64,000 nucleotides of DNA from Sphingomonas sp. UBA978 (GTDB lineage: Bacteria > Pseudomonadota > Alphaproteobacteria > Sphingomonadales > Sphingomonadaceae), in NCBI RefSeq assembly GCF_002292295.1, contig NZ_DBBS01000007.1, positions 14,874 through 78,873 on the forward strand, in the 5' to 3' direction. A program made the position numbers and the translations under genes. How positions within the stretch are numbered: position 1 is the first letter of the stretch; each line of letters starts with the position of its first letter. This document shows positions 9,167-17,782 of this stretch, one piece after another. The notes beneath the pieces are model-generated. The model worked only from the letters and a program-made list of their open reading frames with translations, ran no database searches and had not been told where the DNA came from.

Positions 9167-9808
9167 CTATTTCGTCCCTCGCGGCACGAACCGCAAGCGG
9201 GCATTGCCGCTGAGCCGCACGGTCCGCCCCTCGAGGTCGGCGCTGAGCGTGTTCGCGCTGAAATTGCCCTGCGGCACGGTGCCGGTGACCTTGCCCTGGC
9301 TGTTCATCGTCTTGGACTTGAGATCGATCGTCGCATCGCTGGTGTCGAGGCGATAGCCGTTGGCGGCGCGGAAGGCGATCGGGCCGTCGACCTTCATCTG
9401 TTCGGTGTTGAGGTCGTAGCGCCCCTGATTGGCGCGCAGCGTCGCCGGGCCGTCCTGCAGCGCGAGATCGGCGGCCATGCCGTTGATCTGCACGACCGGC
9501 ACACTGCTGCTCTGCTGCACCGCCGATCCGGCATTGAGCGCGAACGCCTGCCCCTTGTCGTCCTGACCGCGATAGGTGGCGGCCTGCAGCTTCATCCGCT
9601 CCTTCGCCACCTCGACCTTGTTCTTGTCGAGGACGAAGGACACCTCGTTGCCCGCAGTCAGCGGCGCCATCACGAGGAAGGCGGCGAGCACGCCGATGCC
9701 GACCGGCAGGCCGGTGTTGAGCAGCGCGACGAACCGGTCGTGCCGGCCGCCGGGCGCGGCCCAGCGCTGGCGTGCCGAGCGCACGCGGTCCGCGACGGCG
9801 GAGCTCAC
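9167..9808 (-). CDS. lptC: LPS export protein LptC
   Basis: A 213-residue bitopic inner-membrane protein. One hydrophobic segment (about 30-50, LLNTGLPVGIGVLAAFLVMAPL) is followed by a periplasmic beta-jellyroll domain (YRGQDDKGQAFALNAGSAVQ, LEGRTVRLSGNARLRF), matching the LptC/DUF1239 family. It hands LPS from LptBFG to LptA. It lies between the RNase D gene (9-bp gap) and lptA, the standard order in sphingomonads. Confidence 0.92.
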   Translation of the reverse strand: MSSAVADRVRSARQRWAAPGGRHDRFVALLNTGLPVGIGVLAAFLVMAPLTAGNEVSFVLDKNKVEVAKERMKLQAATYRGQDDKGQAFALNAGSAVQQSSSVPVVQINGMAADLALQDGPATLRANQGRYDLNTEQMKVDGPIAFRAANGYRLDTSDATIDLKSKTMNSQGKVTGTVPQGNFSANTLSADLEGRTVRLSGNARLRFVPRGTK

Positions 9809-9817
9809 CGGCGCGAC

Positions 9818-10438
9818 TCAGGCATGGGCGAAGATGTCGATCTCTGGCCAGCCGGCGAGGTCGAGCGCGGCGCGGGTCGGCAGGAAGTCGAAGCACGCCT
9901 GCGCGATCGCGGTGCGGCCCTCGCGCGCCAGCCGCCGGTCGAGCTCCGCCTGCAGGCGATGGAGGAAGCGGACGTCGCTGGCGGCATAATCCTTCTGCGC
10001 GTCCGACAGTTCGGGCGCGCCCCAGTCCGACGATTGCTGTTGCTTGCTGAGTTCCTGCCCGAGCAGTTCGCGGACCAGCTCCTTCAGCCCGTGCCGGTCG
10101 GTGTAGGTGCGGATCAGGCGCGAGGCGATCTTGGTGTCATAGGCCGGTGCGGCGACGATGCCGAGATAATGCTGGAGCGCGGCGATGTCGAAGCGGCCGT
10201 AATGGTACAGCTTGACCCGCGCGGGGTCGCTCAGCAGCGCCTTGAGGTTGGGCGCGGCATAGTCGCTGCCGGCGCCGAAGCGGACCAGATGTTCGTCGGG
10301 GCCGCCATCGGACAGCTGGACGACGCAGAGCCGGTCGCGCGGGGTGATGAGGCCCATCGTCTCGGTATCGACGGCGATCGAGGCGCCGGGAGCGAAGACG
10401 TCGGCGGGGAGGTCTTCCTCGTGGAAGTGTACGGTCAT
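9818..10438 (-). CDS. Ribonuclease D, short form
   Basis: A 206-residue 3'-5' exoribonuclease of the DEDD family. Exo I is AVDTETMGL (Asp24, Glu26), Exo II lies around YHYGRFDIAAL and Exo III is DYAASDVRFLH. It stops after the nuclease domain, so it lacks the HRDC domains of the 370-residue E. coli RNase D. This short form is common in Alphaproteobacteria beside lptC. It is the first gene of the rnd-lptC-lptA-lptB-rpoN run and is divergent from the cold-shock gene. Confidence 0.9.
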   Translation of the reverse strand: MTVHFHEEDLPADVFAPGASIAVDTETMGLITPRDRLCVVQLSDGGPDEHLVRFGAGSDYAAPNLKALLSDPARVKLYHYGRFDIAALQHYLGIVAAPAYDTKIASRLIRTYTDRHGLKELVRELLGQELSKQQQSSDWGAPELSDAQKDYAASDVRFLHRLQAELDRRLAREGRTAIAQACFDFLPTRAALDLAGWPEIDIFAHA

Positions 10439-10708
10439 GTGGCCGCCCTACGCGCCAACGCCGCCGCGCTCAATGGTTAAGCGTTCCGACGATCGCGGCG
10501 ATTCGATGGCATACGGGCCACATGGCGGCAAGTATCGGTATGAGATGGGCAATAGCCGCGACGAATTTGTTCGCGACGACTTGTTTTCTGCGCTATGACG
10601 AGTCCCAAGGCGCAATAGGTTTGGCGCCCGAGGGCTCGCGTTCGTCGTCCGGCGCACGAGTATCTCGTACGGATAGGTTGCGGGCGAACCGGGAAGACGA
10701 ACAGGGTT

Positions 10709-11551
10709 ATGGGTTACGACAAAGGTGGCCGCGGCAATCGTGGCGGACGTGGTCGCGACAAGCGCGATGATTTCGGCGGCGGCAGCAGCGACTTCGGCGG
10801 TGGCAGCAGCTTCGGCGGCGGCGGTTTCGGTGGCGGCGGTTTCGGCGGCGGTGACCGTGGCGGCTTCGGCGGTGGCAGCAGCTTCGGCGGCGGCGATCGC
10901 GGCGGCTTCGGTGGCGGCGGCGGCGGCGGCTTCCGTGGTGGCGGCGGCGGCGGTTTCGGCGGCGGCGGTGGTGGCGGCTTCAGCGGCGGTGGCCGCGGCA
11001 TGCCCCCGCAGGTCGTCGGCGAGGGCACCGGCGTGGTCAAGTTCTTCAACGCGCAGAAGGGCTTCGGCTTCGTCGTTCGCGATGACGGCGGCGAAGACGT
11101 GTTCGTTCACATCTCGGCGGTCGAACAGGCCGGCATGAGCGCACTGGCCGAGGGCCAGCCGCTCGGCTTCACGCTCGTCGATCGCGGCGGCCGCATCTCG
11201 GCGACCGAGCTGAAGATCGACGGCGAGCCGATGGCCGTCACCGAGCGCGCCCCCCGCGAGCCGCGCGAAGGTGGCTTCGGCGACCGTGGTCCCCGTCCCG
11301 CCGCTGGCGGCGCCGGTGGTCCGCAGCGTCAGCTGACCGGCGAGAAGGCGACCGGCACGGTCAAGTTCTTCAACGCGATGAAGGGCTTCGGCTTCATTCA
11401 GCGCGACGACGGACAGCCCGATGCGTTCGTGCACATCTCGGCCGTCGAGCGCGCCGGCATGTCGACCCTGAACGAGGGCGACAAGCTGCAGTTCGAACTC
11501 GAGGTCGATCGTCGCGGCAAGTACGCCGCGGTGAACCTGTCGGCCGCGTAA
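10709..11551 (+). CDS. Two-domain cold-shock protein with glycine-rich N-terminus
   Basis: A 280-residue nucleic-acid-binding protein. Residues 1-20 are Arg/Lys/Gly-rich (GRGNRGGRGRDKR). Residues 21-100 are made of GGGSSFGGGDRGGFGGG-like repeats. Two cold-shock domains follow at about 107-175 and 213-280, both with the RNP1-type core KGFGFV/I and RNP2-type VFVHIS or AFVHIS. Alphaproteobacteria often have tandem CSD proteins of about 180-200 residues; the 100-residue glycine-rich head is an addition like those of RNA-binding proteins that self-associate. An intrinsic terminator follows at 11573. The 270-bp upstream gap holds the promoter and a long leader, as usual for csp genes. Confidence 0.9.
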   Translation: MGYDKGGRGNRGGRGRDKRDDFGGGSSDFGGGSSFGGGGFGGGGFGGGDRGGFGGGSSFGGGDRGGFGGGGGGGFRGGGGGGFGGGGGGGFSGGGRGMPPQVVGEGTGVVKFFNAQKGFGFVVRDDGGEDVFVHISAVEQAGMSALAEGQPLGFTLVDRGGRISATELKIDGEPMAVTERAPREPREGGFGDRGPRPAAGGAGGPQRQLTGEKATGTVKFFNAMKGFGFIQRDDGQPDAFVHISAVERAGMSTLNEGDKLQFELEVDRRGKYAAVNLSAA

Positions 11552-11572
11552 GCTTCCCGATTCGTCAGTAAG

Positions 11573-11614
11573 AGGCCCGGCCCGCAGATGCGGTGCCGGG
11601 CCTTTTGCGTTTTT
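11573..11614 (+). terminator. Intrinsic terminator of the cold-shock gene
   Basis: Nine-base-pair perfect stem AGGCCCGGC (11573-11581) with GCCGGGCCT (11595-11603), loop of 13 nt, followed by TTTTGCGTTTTT. It begins 22 bp after the stop codon. Confidence 0.9.
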
Positions 11615-11804
11615 GGGGCCGGGTGCGTGGACTCGGTCGGGCGGTGCTGGGGCCGATCGACATTCAGTTCTGACGGCCTGCAACTGGCGCTTTCGCGCGC
11701 TTCCGGTGCTCAATTACCGGACGGACGCTGCGCCCAAGTCACGCAAAACCCCGTTTTCGGCACGCCATTATCTGAATGTCGATTGGCGCTAGGTGGCTTT
11801 CCTC

Positions 11805-11887
11805 CCTCGTCATTGCGAGCGTCGCGAAGCAATCCAGGGCGTCCTGGTCCGGCTCTGGATTGCTTCGCTGCGCTCGCAATGACGAGG
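11805..11887. repeat. REP-like palindrome (TCATTGCGAGCG type)
   Basis: The outer arms CCTCGTCATTGCGAGCG and CGCTCGCAATGACGAGG are exact inverted repeats; inside are GCGAAGCAATCCAG and CTGGATTGCTTCG. It is the same family as 1002-1079. The rest of the 11615-11985 gap shows no convincing gene. Confidence 0.88.
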
Positions 11888-11985
11888 GGGGGCTTCCAAA
11901 ACGGTCAAGCTTCGCCGCCGAATCGGCAGGCTGAGGCGGACAAATCGTGCCGGTCGCGCTATCGGACGAACGGATGGAGGATCGC

Positions 11986-12840
11986 GTGAAGACATTGCTG
12001 ACGCTGGCCGTGGTCGGCGCGCTCGGTGCCGGCGGATGGCAGGTCGCGCATCCGGCGCATGCGACCGTGGCGCAGACCGCGCCGCAGGCGGCGCCGCCCG
12101 CCGTGCCTGCCACGACCGCGGCCGGCGTCCCCGTCTATGCCGCCGACGTGGTCGCGCGCTTTCCGCACGATAGCGGCGCATTCACCGAGGGGCTGCTGTT
12201 CTGCGGCGGCGCGCTGTACGAGAGCACGGGCAAGGAAGGCGCGTCCGACGTCCGGCGGGTCAACCTGGCGGACGGCAAGGTCGTCGCGCGGGGCTGGATC
12301 GCGACCGAACTTTTCGGCGAGGGCATCGCCTGCTGGCAGAATGCGCTGCTCAGCGTGACGTGGAAGACCGGGCTGGGCTTCCGCTGGTCGCTGCCGGCGT
12401 TGAAGCAGAGCGGCAAGCCGTTCCGCTACGCCGGCGAAGGCTGGGGCATGACCAGCGATGCTACGGGGATCATCCTGTCCGACGGCACGGCGACGCTGCG
12501 GCGGATCGACCCGGTGCGCTTCGCCGAACGCGGCCGGATCGCGGTGACGCTGAACGGCCGGCCGTTGCAGAAGCTCAACGAGCTGGAGGTGTATCGCGGG
12601 CGCATCCTCGCCAACGTCTGGATGACGGGGTTCGTCGCGCGGATCGACCCGGCGAGCGGTAAGGTCGACGGTCTGATCGACCTGCGGCCGCTGGTGGCGG
12701 AGATCGCCAGTGCCGATCCCGACGCGGTGGCCAACGGCATCGCCTATGACGCGGCGACCGACCGCCTGTTCGTGACGGGAAAATACTGGCCGACGGTGTA
12801 CGAGATCCGGATCGGCGAGGAAGTCGGCCGCGCCGGCTGA
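11986..12840 (+). CDS. Glutaminyl-peptide cyclotransferase (glutamine cyclotransferase family), exported
   Basis: A 284-residue periplasmic protein of the plant-type/bacterial glutamine cyclotransferase family, which forms pyroglutamate at peptide N-termini on a five-bladed beta-propeller. Family features: FPHDSGAFTEGLLF, LYESTGKEGASDVRRVNL, ELFGEGIA, GEGWGMTSD and LNELEVYRGRILANVW. I choose the GTG at 11986 because GGAGG lies 5 nt before it and translation gives a clean signal peptide (MKTLLTLAVVGALGAGGWQVAHPAHA); upstream GTG/ATG starts at 11947 and 11974 lack this. The downstream gene is convergent. Confidence 0.88.
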   Translation: MKTLLTLAVVGALGAGGWQVAHPAHATVAQTAPQAAPPAVPATTAAGVPVYAADVVARFPHDSGAFTEGLLFCGGALYESTGKEGASDVRRVNLADGKVVARGWIATELFGEGIACWQNALLSVTWKTGLGFRWSLPALKQSGKPFRYAGEGWGMTSDATGIILSDGTATLRRIDPVRFAERGRIAVTLNGRPLQKLNELEVYRGRILANVWMTGFVARIDPASGKVDGLIDLRPLVAEIASADPDAVANGIAYDAATDRLFVTGKYWPTVYEIRIGEEVGRAG

Positions 12841-12844
12841 ACGA

Positions 12845-13237
12845 TCAGGGCAGCGCCGGCACGGCGCAGGCCACGGGCGATTCCGCCAGCCACCGGCGGG
12901 CGTCGTCAAGCGTCAGGAACACGCGCAGCCGGGGGTGAACGAGCGTCCGTTCGGCCTGCACTTTGTTGAGGTGGCTGCCGACGACCACCGCCGCCCTGCC
13001 GCTGGTCAGCTGCATCCCGCCCCGCATGATCCCGGTAAGCAGGTCGGCGACCGCATGGCCCTGCACGGGAAATTCGAGCGATTCGACGACGACGTCGAAA
13101 TCGGGCCGGACGGCGCGGGCCTCCTGCGCCCGGACGCCGACGTTCGCGGCAAAGGCGGTGACGTCCTCCGGCGTCCAGAAGCCCTTTACGATGAGCATCA
13201 GGTTGTTGGCGGGCGCATCATATTCGACATGGTACAT
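12845..13237 (-). CDS. Hypothetical protein, 130 residues
   Basis: A 130-residue soluble protein with no signal or membrane segment. It alternates short strands and helices (NNLMLIVKGFWTPEDVTAFAANV, FDVVVESLEFPVQGHAVADLLTGIM, RAAVVVGSHLNKVQAERTL, LRVFLTLDDARRWL). This pattern resembles STAS/SpoIIAA-like domains, but the likeness is only in outline and no function is assigned. The coding statistics are normal, it ends 4 bp from the convergent cyclotransferase gene, and the ATG at 13237 has GAGAACCGC upstream. Confidence 0.75.
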   Translation of the reverse strand: MYHVEYDAPANNLMLIVKGFWTPEDVTAFAANVGVRAQEARAVRPDFDVVVESLEFPVQGHAVADLLTGIMRGGMQLTSGRAAVVVGSHLNKVQAERTLVHPRLRVFLTLDDARRWLAESPVACAVPALP

Positions 13238-13351
13238 GCGGTTCTCGGTCGCGACGGGGTGGCACGGGCGGCGCGACGATGCGAGCGATCAAGCCCCGCG
13301 TCCAGCAGTGATCGCGTGACGCTCCGACGCTACGGCAACCGGGCCATCGGT

Positions 13352-14968
13352 TCAGGTCACCAGCCGCTTGAGCGTGTCGACCCGGTCCGCCTCGGATGCG
13401 GGTTTGTCGGTCCTGATCCGGGCGATGCGCGGGAAGCGCATGGCGATGCCGGACTTGTGTCGGGTCGAGCTGTGGATCGAATCGAACGCGATCTCGAGCA
13501 CCATCGTCTTTTCCACCTCGCGCACCGGGCCGAAGCGGTTGAGCGTGTGGCGGCGGACGAAGCCGTCGAGCATGCGCAATTCCTCGTCGGTGATACCCGA
13601 ATAGGCCTTGCCGACCGGCAGCAACTCGCCCTCCTCGGTCCAGCAGCCGAAGGTATAGTCGCTGTAATAGGATGAGCGGCGGCCGCTGCCGCGCTGCGCG
13701 TACATCATGACGCAATCGGCGGTCAGCGGATCGCGCTTCCATTTGTACCACAGGCCGGCCCGGCGGCCGCCGACATAGGGCGAATCGCGGCGCTTGAGCA
13801 TCACGCCCTCGATCGCGGCGTCGCGCGCGCCGGCGCGGATTGCTTCGAGTTCGGTGAAGCTCGCTGCCGCGATCACCTGGCTGAGGTCGAACCGGTCGGG
13901 GTCGAGGCGGGGGACGAACGCCTCCAGCCTGGCGCGGCGTTCGGTCCAGGGCAGCGCGCGCACATCCTCGGCGCCGTCGAGCAGGATGTCGTAGAGGCGG
14001 ACGAAGGCGGGATAGTCGGCGAGCATCTTCGCCGACACGGTCTTGCGGCCGAGCCGCTGCTGGAGCGCGTTGAAGCTGGCGGCGCCGCCACCGCCGAAAT
14101 GCTCTGCGTCGCGCGACCCGCCCTGTACCGCGCCCTTGACCAGCAATTCGCCGTCGACGGTGCCGGGGGTGGTGAAGGCGGCGGCGACATCGGGGAAGCT
14201 GCCGGTGACGTCGTCGCCGGTGCGGCTGTAGAGCCGCGTCTGGCCGGCGACATGGACGATCTGGACGCGGATGCCGTCCCATTTCCATTCGGCGGCATAA
14301 TCGGCGAGGTCGACGCGCGCATCCTCCAGCCCGTGCGCGAGCATGAACGGGCGGAAGACGGGGACGTCGGCGGGCGTCGGCTGCTCGCCGGTGCCCTGCG
14401 CCCAGGCGAACAGCGACGCATAGGGCGGCGACAGGCCGTGCCACACCTCCTCGACCGCATCCACATCGAGGCCGAACGCCTGCGCCAGCGCGGTCTTGGC
14501 GAGGCGCGCCGAGACGCCGATGCGCAGGCCCCCGGTCGCCATCTTCAGGAGCGCGAACCGCTCCTCGGCATCGAGTCGGTCGAGCATCGCGGCGAGCACC
14601 GCGGGCGCGTCGGCGCGCGACAGGTGGCGCAGCGCATCGACCGCGGCGCTGATCGACAGCGGTGCGGCGACAGGCGTGGGGACGGGCGCGGCGGTCGGCG
14701 GGGGCCAGAGCAGCGCCACCGTTTCCGCGGTGTCGCCGACATAGTCGCGGCTCATCCGGAACAGCACGGGATCGACCCGCGCCTCGATCAGCGCGCGAAT
14801 CTGCGCCGGCTTGACGCCGGGCAGGTCTAGATCGCCGGTCAGCGCCGCCATCGCCCAGCCGCGATCGGGATCGGGCGTCGCGTGCAGGTAATCGACGATC
14901 AGCTTCAGCTTCGCGTTGCGACCGCGGGTGTAGATGAGCGAATCGAGAAGCGCGGCGAAGGCGTGCAT
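13352..14968 (-). CDS. ATP-dependent DNA ligase (ligase-associated repair type)
   Basis: A 538-residue ATP-dependent ligase of the bacterial family encoded with the Lhr-type helicase and MBL exonuclease. An N-terminal alpha-helical domain (about 1-200) is followed by the adenylation domain with motif I KWDG (229-232, Lys229 as nucleophile) and an OB domain containing GLWYKWKRDP and the C-terminal MRFPRIARIRTDKP. Relatives called 'cisplatin damage response' ligases have the same architecture. Here it is separated from the helicase and exonuclease by 8.4 kb. Its start codon is 14 bp from a divergent phosphoesterase gene. Confidence 0.92.
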   Translation of the reverse strand: MHAFAALLDSLIYTRGRNAKLKLIVDYLHATPDPDRGWAMAALTGDLDLPGVKPAQIRALIEARVDPVLFRMSRDYVGDTAETVALLWPPPTAAPVPTPVAAPLSISAAVDALRHLSRADAPAVLAAMLDRLDAEERFALLKMATGGLRIGVSARLAKTALAQAFGLDVDAVEEVWHGLSPPYASLFAWAQGTGEQPTPADVPVFRPFMLAHGLEDARVDLADYAAEWKWDGIRVQIVHVAGQTRLYSRTGDDVTGSFPDVAAAFTTPGTVDGELLVKGAVQGGSRDAEHFGGGGAASFNALQQRLGRKTVSAKMLADYPAFVRLYDILLDGAEDVRALPWTERRARLEAFVPRLDPDRFDLSQVIAAASFTELEAIRAGARDAAIEGVMLKRRDSPYVGGRRAGLWYKWKRDPLTADCVMMYAQRGSGRRSSYYSDYTFGCWTEEGELLPVGKAYSGITDEELRMLDGFVRRHTLNRFGPVREVEKTMVLEIAFDSIHSSTRHKSGIAMRFPRIARIRTDKPASEADRVDTLKRLVT

Positions 14969-14982
14969 GAAGGGGGGAACGC

Positions 14983-15837
14983 ATGGCGCGTTCGATCCGC
15001 TCCCGTTACGGATGCCTCATGCGCACGATCGGGTGGATGGCGACGGGGCTGGCCCTGATCGCCCTGGCGGTGGCGGGATGGTGGTATCGCAACGCGCTGG
15101 CCGATCCGGTCGAGCGGCGCGCGACGATCGTGTTGCCCGACTGGCCGCGTGGCGCGCAGCCGGTCATGATCGCGGCGCTCAGCGATATCCATATCGGCAA
15201 TGCGACCATGGATGCGGCGCGGCTGACGCGTATCGTCGCGCAGATCAATGCCGCCGGACCCGATCTGGTGATGATCGCGGGCGATTATGTCGCAGGCCAT
15301 GACGACGGGGTGGCGCGGGCCGGTGCGCGGGATCTGGTGGCGCCGTTATCGCGTCTCCGGGCACCGCTCGGCGTCGTGGCGGTGCTCGGCAATCACGACC
15401 AGTCGGTGCCGCAGGCGATCCGGGAGGGGCTGGAACGGGCAGGGGTCACCGTGCTGGACAATGCGGCCGTACAGCGTGGGCCGCTGGCGATCGGTGGCGC
15501 CGGCGATGCGTTCAGCCATCACCACGATCTGCCCGCGACGGTACGGGCGATGATGCCGCTACCGGGTGCGAAGGTGATTCTGACGCATTCACCCGACCTG
15601 TCGCTGGACGTGCCGCCGGGGATCGGCGTGCTGTTTGCGGGGCACACGCATTGCGGACAGGGCGTGCTGCCGATCATCGGGGCGCCCCGCGTGTTCTGGC
15701 AACCGGGACTGATGTGCGGGCTGGTCCGCCGCGGCGACCTGACGTCGGTGATCGGCGCCGGGCTGGGGACGAGTGGTGTGCCGTTCCGCGTCAACGCACC
15801 ACCCGACTTCTGGCTGGTGACGCTGAAGGGGCACTGA
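14983..15837 (+). CDS. Membrane-anchored metallophosphoesterase
   Basis: A 284-residue calcineurin-like phosphoesterase. One hydrophobic anchor (about 16-33, WMATGLALIALAVAGWWY) precedes the catalytic domain with SDIHIG (67-72), AGDY (99-102), GNHD (136-139), LTHSPD and AGHTHCGQG. The order matches YkuE/YaeI-type phosphoesterases acting at the membrane, possibly on UDP-sugar lipids. It is not the PdeM phosphoesterase normally linked to these ligases, which is soluble. AAGGGGGG lies 6 nt before the ATG at 14983 and fixes the start; an internal ATG at 15019 would only trim the cytoplasmic tail. Confidence 0.88.
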   Translation: MARSIRSRYGCLMRTIGWMATGLALIALAVAGWWYRNALADPVERRATIVLPDWPRGAQPVMIAALSDIHIGNATMDAARLTRIVAQINAAGPDLVMIAGDYVAGHDDGVARAGARDLVAPLSRLRAPLGVVAVLGNHDQSVPQAIREGLERAGVTVLDNAAVQRGPLAIGGAGDAFSHHHDLPATVRAMMPLPGAKVILTHSPDLSLDVPPGIGVLFAGHTHCGQGVLPIIGAPRVFWQPGLMCGLVRRGDLTSVIGAGLGTSGVPFRVNAPPDFWLVTLKGH

Positions 15838-15855
15838 GACCGCCCCCTCGTTGCG

Positions 15856-16041
15856 TCAATCGACCGCGTTCTTGACCGCCTTGCCGGCGACCAGGCTGAT
15901 GACGAGGAACAGCAGGAACAGCGCGATCGCGATGAAGAACAGGATCTTGGCGATGCCGACGAAGGCGCCGCCGATGCCGCCGAAACCGAGCAGTCCCAGC
16001 ACGAGGCCGATGACGAGGAAGGTGAGGGCGAGCTTCAGCAT
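15856..16041 (-). CDS. DUF1328 family small membrane protein
   Basis: A 61-residue protein with two hydrophobic segments (MLKLALTFLVIGLVLGLLGFG and ILFFIAIALFLLFLVISLVAG), typical of the UPF0391/DUF1328 family. Its members are often stress-induced; the function is unknown. It is transcribed in the same direction as, and 59 bp downstream of, the dps-like gene, which agrees with a stress role. Confidence 0.88.
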   Translation of the reverse strand: MLKLALTFLVIGLVLGLLGFGGIGGAFVGIAKILFFIAIALFLLFLVISLVAGKAVKNAVD

Positions 16042-16100
16042 GGCGAGGGGTCCTTCGTTCGAGTCCACCTTGAACCGAACGAAGGCCGCATCGGGTTCCC

Positions 16101-16592
16101 TCAGCTTTTCCGGCTGGCCTCGAACAGGAACCAGGCGCGCTCCTCGGCCTGGTCGGTCCATTCGTCGACGATGCCGCTGGTGGCATTGTCCTTCGCCTCG
16201 TCCGCCGCATCCTTCACGACGCGGAAGGATTCGACGAGCTTCAGATTGTCCTCGCGCAGTTCCGCCAGCATCGACGCGGCATCGACGAAATCCTTGTCGT
16301 TGTCGGCGATCGTCTGGCGGCGGCTGATGTCGCCGATCGAGCGGAGCGTGGTGTTGCCGGTCTTGCGAACGCGCTCGGCGATGGCGTCGGTGACGCCGAG
16401 GATCTGCGTGGCCTGATCGTCGAGCATCAGGTGATAGTCGCGGAAATGCGGGCCGGACACGTGCCAGTGGAAGTTCTTGGTCTTGAGATACAGCGCATAG
16501 CAATCGGCGAGCGAGGCGTTGAGCGCGTCGGCGACGGTGCGCGTGTTGCTGAGGTCGGTCGGCGTGTTCAGCGCCGGGTTGATGTCTGCCAT
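16101..16592 (-). CDS. dps: DNA-binding ferritin-like protein (Dps family)
   Basis: A 163-residue four-helix ferritin-like protein. The intersubunit ferroxidase residues are visible in NFHWHVSGPHFRDYHLMLDDQ (His, His, Asp), and the C-terminal EWTDQAEERAWFLFEASR is typical of alphaproteobacterial Dps. Dps dodecamers store iron and protect DNA during starvation and peroxide stress. The ATG at 16592 is chosen because CAGGAG lies 8 nt upstream and the N-terminus (MADINPALNTPTDL) is usual; the frame continues upstream without homology. Confidence 0.93.
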   Translation of the reverse strand: MADINPALNTPTDLSNTRTVADALNASLADCYALYLKTKNFHWHVSGPHFRDYHLMLDDQATQILGVTDAIAERVRKTGNTTLRSIGDISRRQTIADNDKDFVDAASMLAELREDNLKLVESFRVVKDAADEAKDNATSGIVDEWTDQAEERAWFLFEASRKS

Positions 16593-16702
16593 GGAAAACT
16601 CCTGGAAAGGGATCGTTGCGGCAACGAACCGATAGCCGAAATGCTCCACCGCGCACCCGGCATTTTGCCCGACAGTCTGATCGAGCGGCTGGATCAGGCG
16701 CC

Positions 16703-17269
16703 TTAGATCAGCCGGAGCGCGCCGAGGCCGAGCCAGAGCGCGGCGGCGGCGAACAGGATCGCGATGCCGCGGCGCAGCGCGACGAGCGGCAGCGCGGTCC
16801 AGCCCGCCTCTCCCAGGATCGCGGCGGTAGCGATCGCCGCCAGCGAACCGAGCGTCGCACCGATCGCGGCGAGCCATGGCAGTTCCGCCCGCGCGGCGAG
16901 CGCCAGCACGACGAACTGCACGCCGTCGCCGAAGGCGAGAATGAACAGCCCGACAAAGCTGGTCGCGGCGGCGCCGATCCGCCAGCGCGACAGCCGGTCG
17001 GGCGCCTTGACCGGGAACAGCGCGCCGCCGCCCTGGAACAGCAGCGCGAGTGCGAGGAACAGCTGTTTCGCCTCCGGCGTCAGCCGCGGGGCGAGCAGCG
17101 CGCCCGCGGCGGCGGCGAGCAGCCCCGCGCCGAGCAGGGCGAGCGCGGCCATCGCGATGACGAGGCCGGGCGCACGATAGCGGTCGCTCAGGATCGCAGC
17201 GAGCCAGGCGGGCCGGTCGCCCATCTGCGCCAGAGCGGCGGCGACCAGCGCCGCCATCAATGCATCCAT
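16703..17269 (-). CDS. TMEM165/GDT1 family membrane protein (divergent motifs)
   Basis: A 188-residue protein with about six hydrophobic helices. GDT1/TMEM165 proteins carry two ExGD(K/R)(S/T) motifs for Ca2+/Mn2+ transport. Here the equivalents are AQMGDRPAW near residue 15 and AFGDGVQF in the second half, so the acidic residue of the first motif is replaced by Gln and the second is shortened. The fold is supported but transport activity is uncertain. It starts 1 bp after the stop of the upstream 111-residue gene, so the two are probably co-transcribed. Confidence 0.75.
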   Translation of the reverse strand: MDALMAALVAAALAQMGDRPAWLAAILSDRYRAPGLVIAMAALALLGAGLLAAAAGALLAPRLTPEAKQLFLALALLFQGGGALFPVKAPDRLSRWRIGAAATSFVGLFILAFGDGVQFVVLALAARAELPWLAAIGATLGSLAAIATAAILGEAGWTALPLVALRRGIAILFAAAALWLGLGALRLI

Positions 17270-17270
17270 G

Positions 17271-17606
17271 TCAGCCCGCCAGCCGCACCGAACAGGCGGC
17301 GGCGAAGGTGTCGCAGGCGCGTACGTCCTGCCGCTCGCACGCCACGGCATCGCCGAGCACCGACAGCCAGCCGTGGACGAGCGCGCCATGTTCGCCACGC
17401 GACAGCGCCGAATCGACGAAATGCGCGACGGTGACCGCGGGGTTGAGCCCGTTGCGGTGCGCGATCAGGCGGATCTGGTCGATGTCGGGCTTCAGGTCGC
17501 GGGCGGCGCTATAAGGTGCCTTGACGTCGATGGCGGCGATTCGCGCGGCGAGGTCCGCCCGCACCGATTCCATCATCGTCATTTCGCGATCGACCACCCG
17601 CCCCAT
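17271..17606 (-). CDS. Hypothetical protein, 111 residues
   Basis: A small, probably soluble helical protein (SVRADLAARIAAIDVKAPYSAARDLKPDIDQIRLIAHRNGLNPAVTVAHFVDSAL) with three Cys in the last 30 residues. I do not recognise the family. The first ATG (17606) is used; internal ATGs at codons 9, 11 and 12 are alternatives. It runs directly into the GDT1-like gene, which suggests a shared operon. Confidence 0.7.
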   Translation of the reverse strand: MGRVVDREMTMMESVRADLAARIAAIDVKAPYSAARDLKPDIDQIRLIAHRNGLNPAVTVAHFVDSALSRGEHGALVHGWLSVLGDAVACERQDVRACDTFAAACSVRLAG

Positions 17607-17782
17607 CGTGCCGCTCCATCGTTTTCAGGCGCGAACCTGCGCCCGCAATTGTAAGAGGGGGGTTAAGAGGCGGTTTGCGGGGGTTGCGCGGTTGACTTGG
17701 CGGCGGGTTTCCGCCATGCGCCGCGGCTGATCGAGCGGCGGCGTTGGTGCTGCCGCTCTCCTTGTTTTCAGGATTAGGGCTC

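Noticed and set aside
10780..11000. Short tandem repeats considered as a CRISPR or microsatellite array
   Set aside because: They are glycine codons within the cold-shock gene, in frame, with no unique spacers.
14983..15837. The phosphoesterase as the ligase-associated PdeM
   Set aside because: It has an N-terminal membrane anchor and the YkuE-type motif order, while PdeM is a soluble protein; adjacency to the ligase is not enough.
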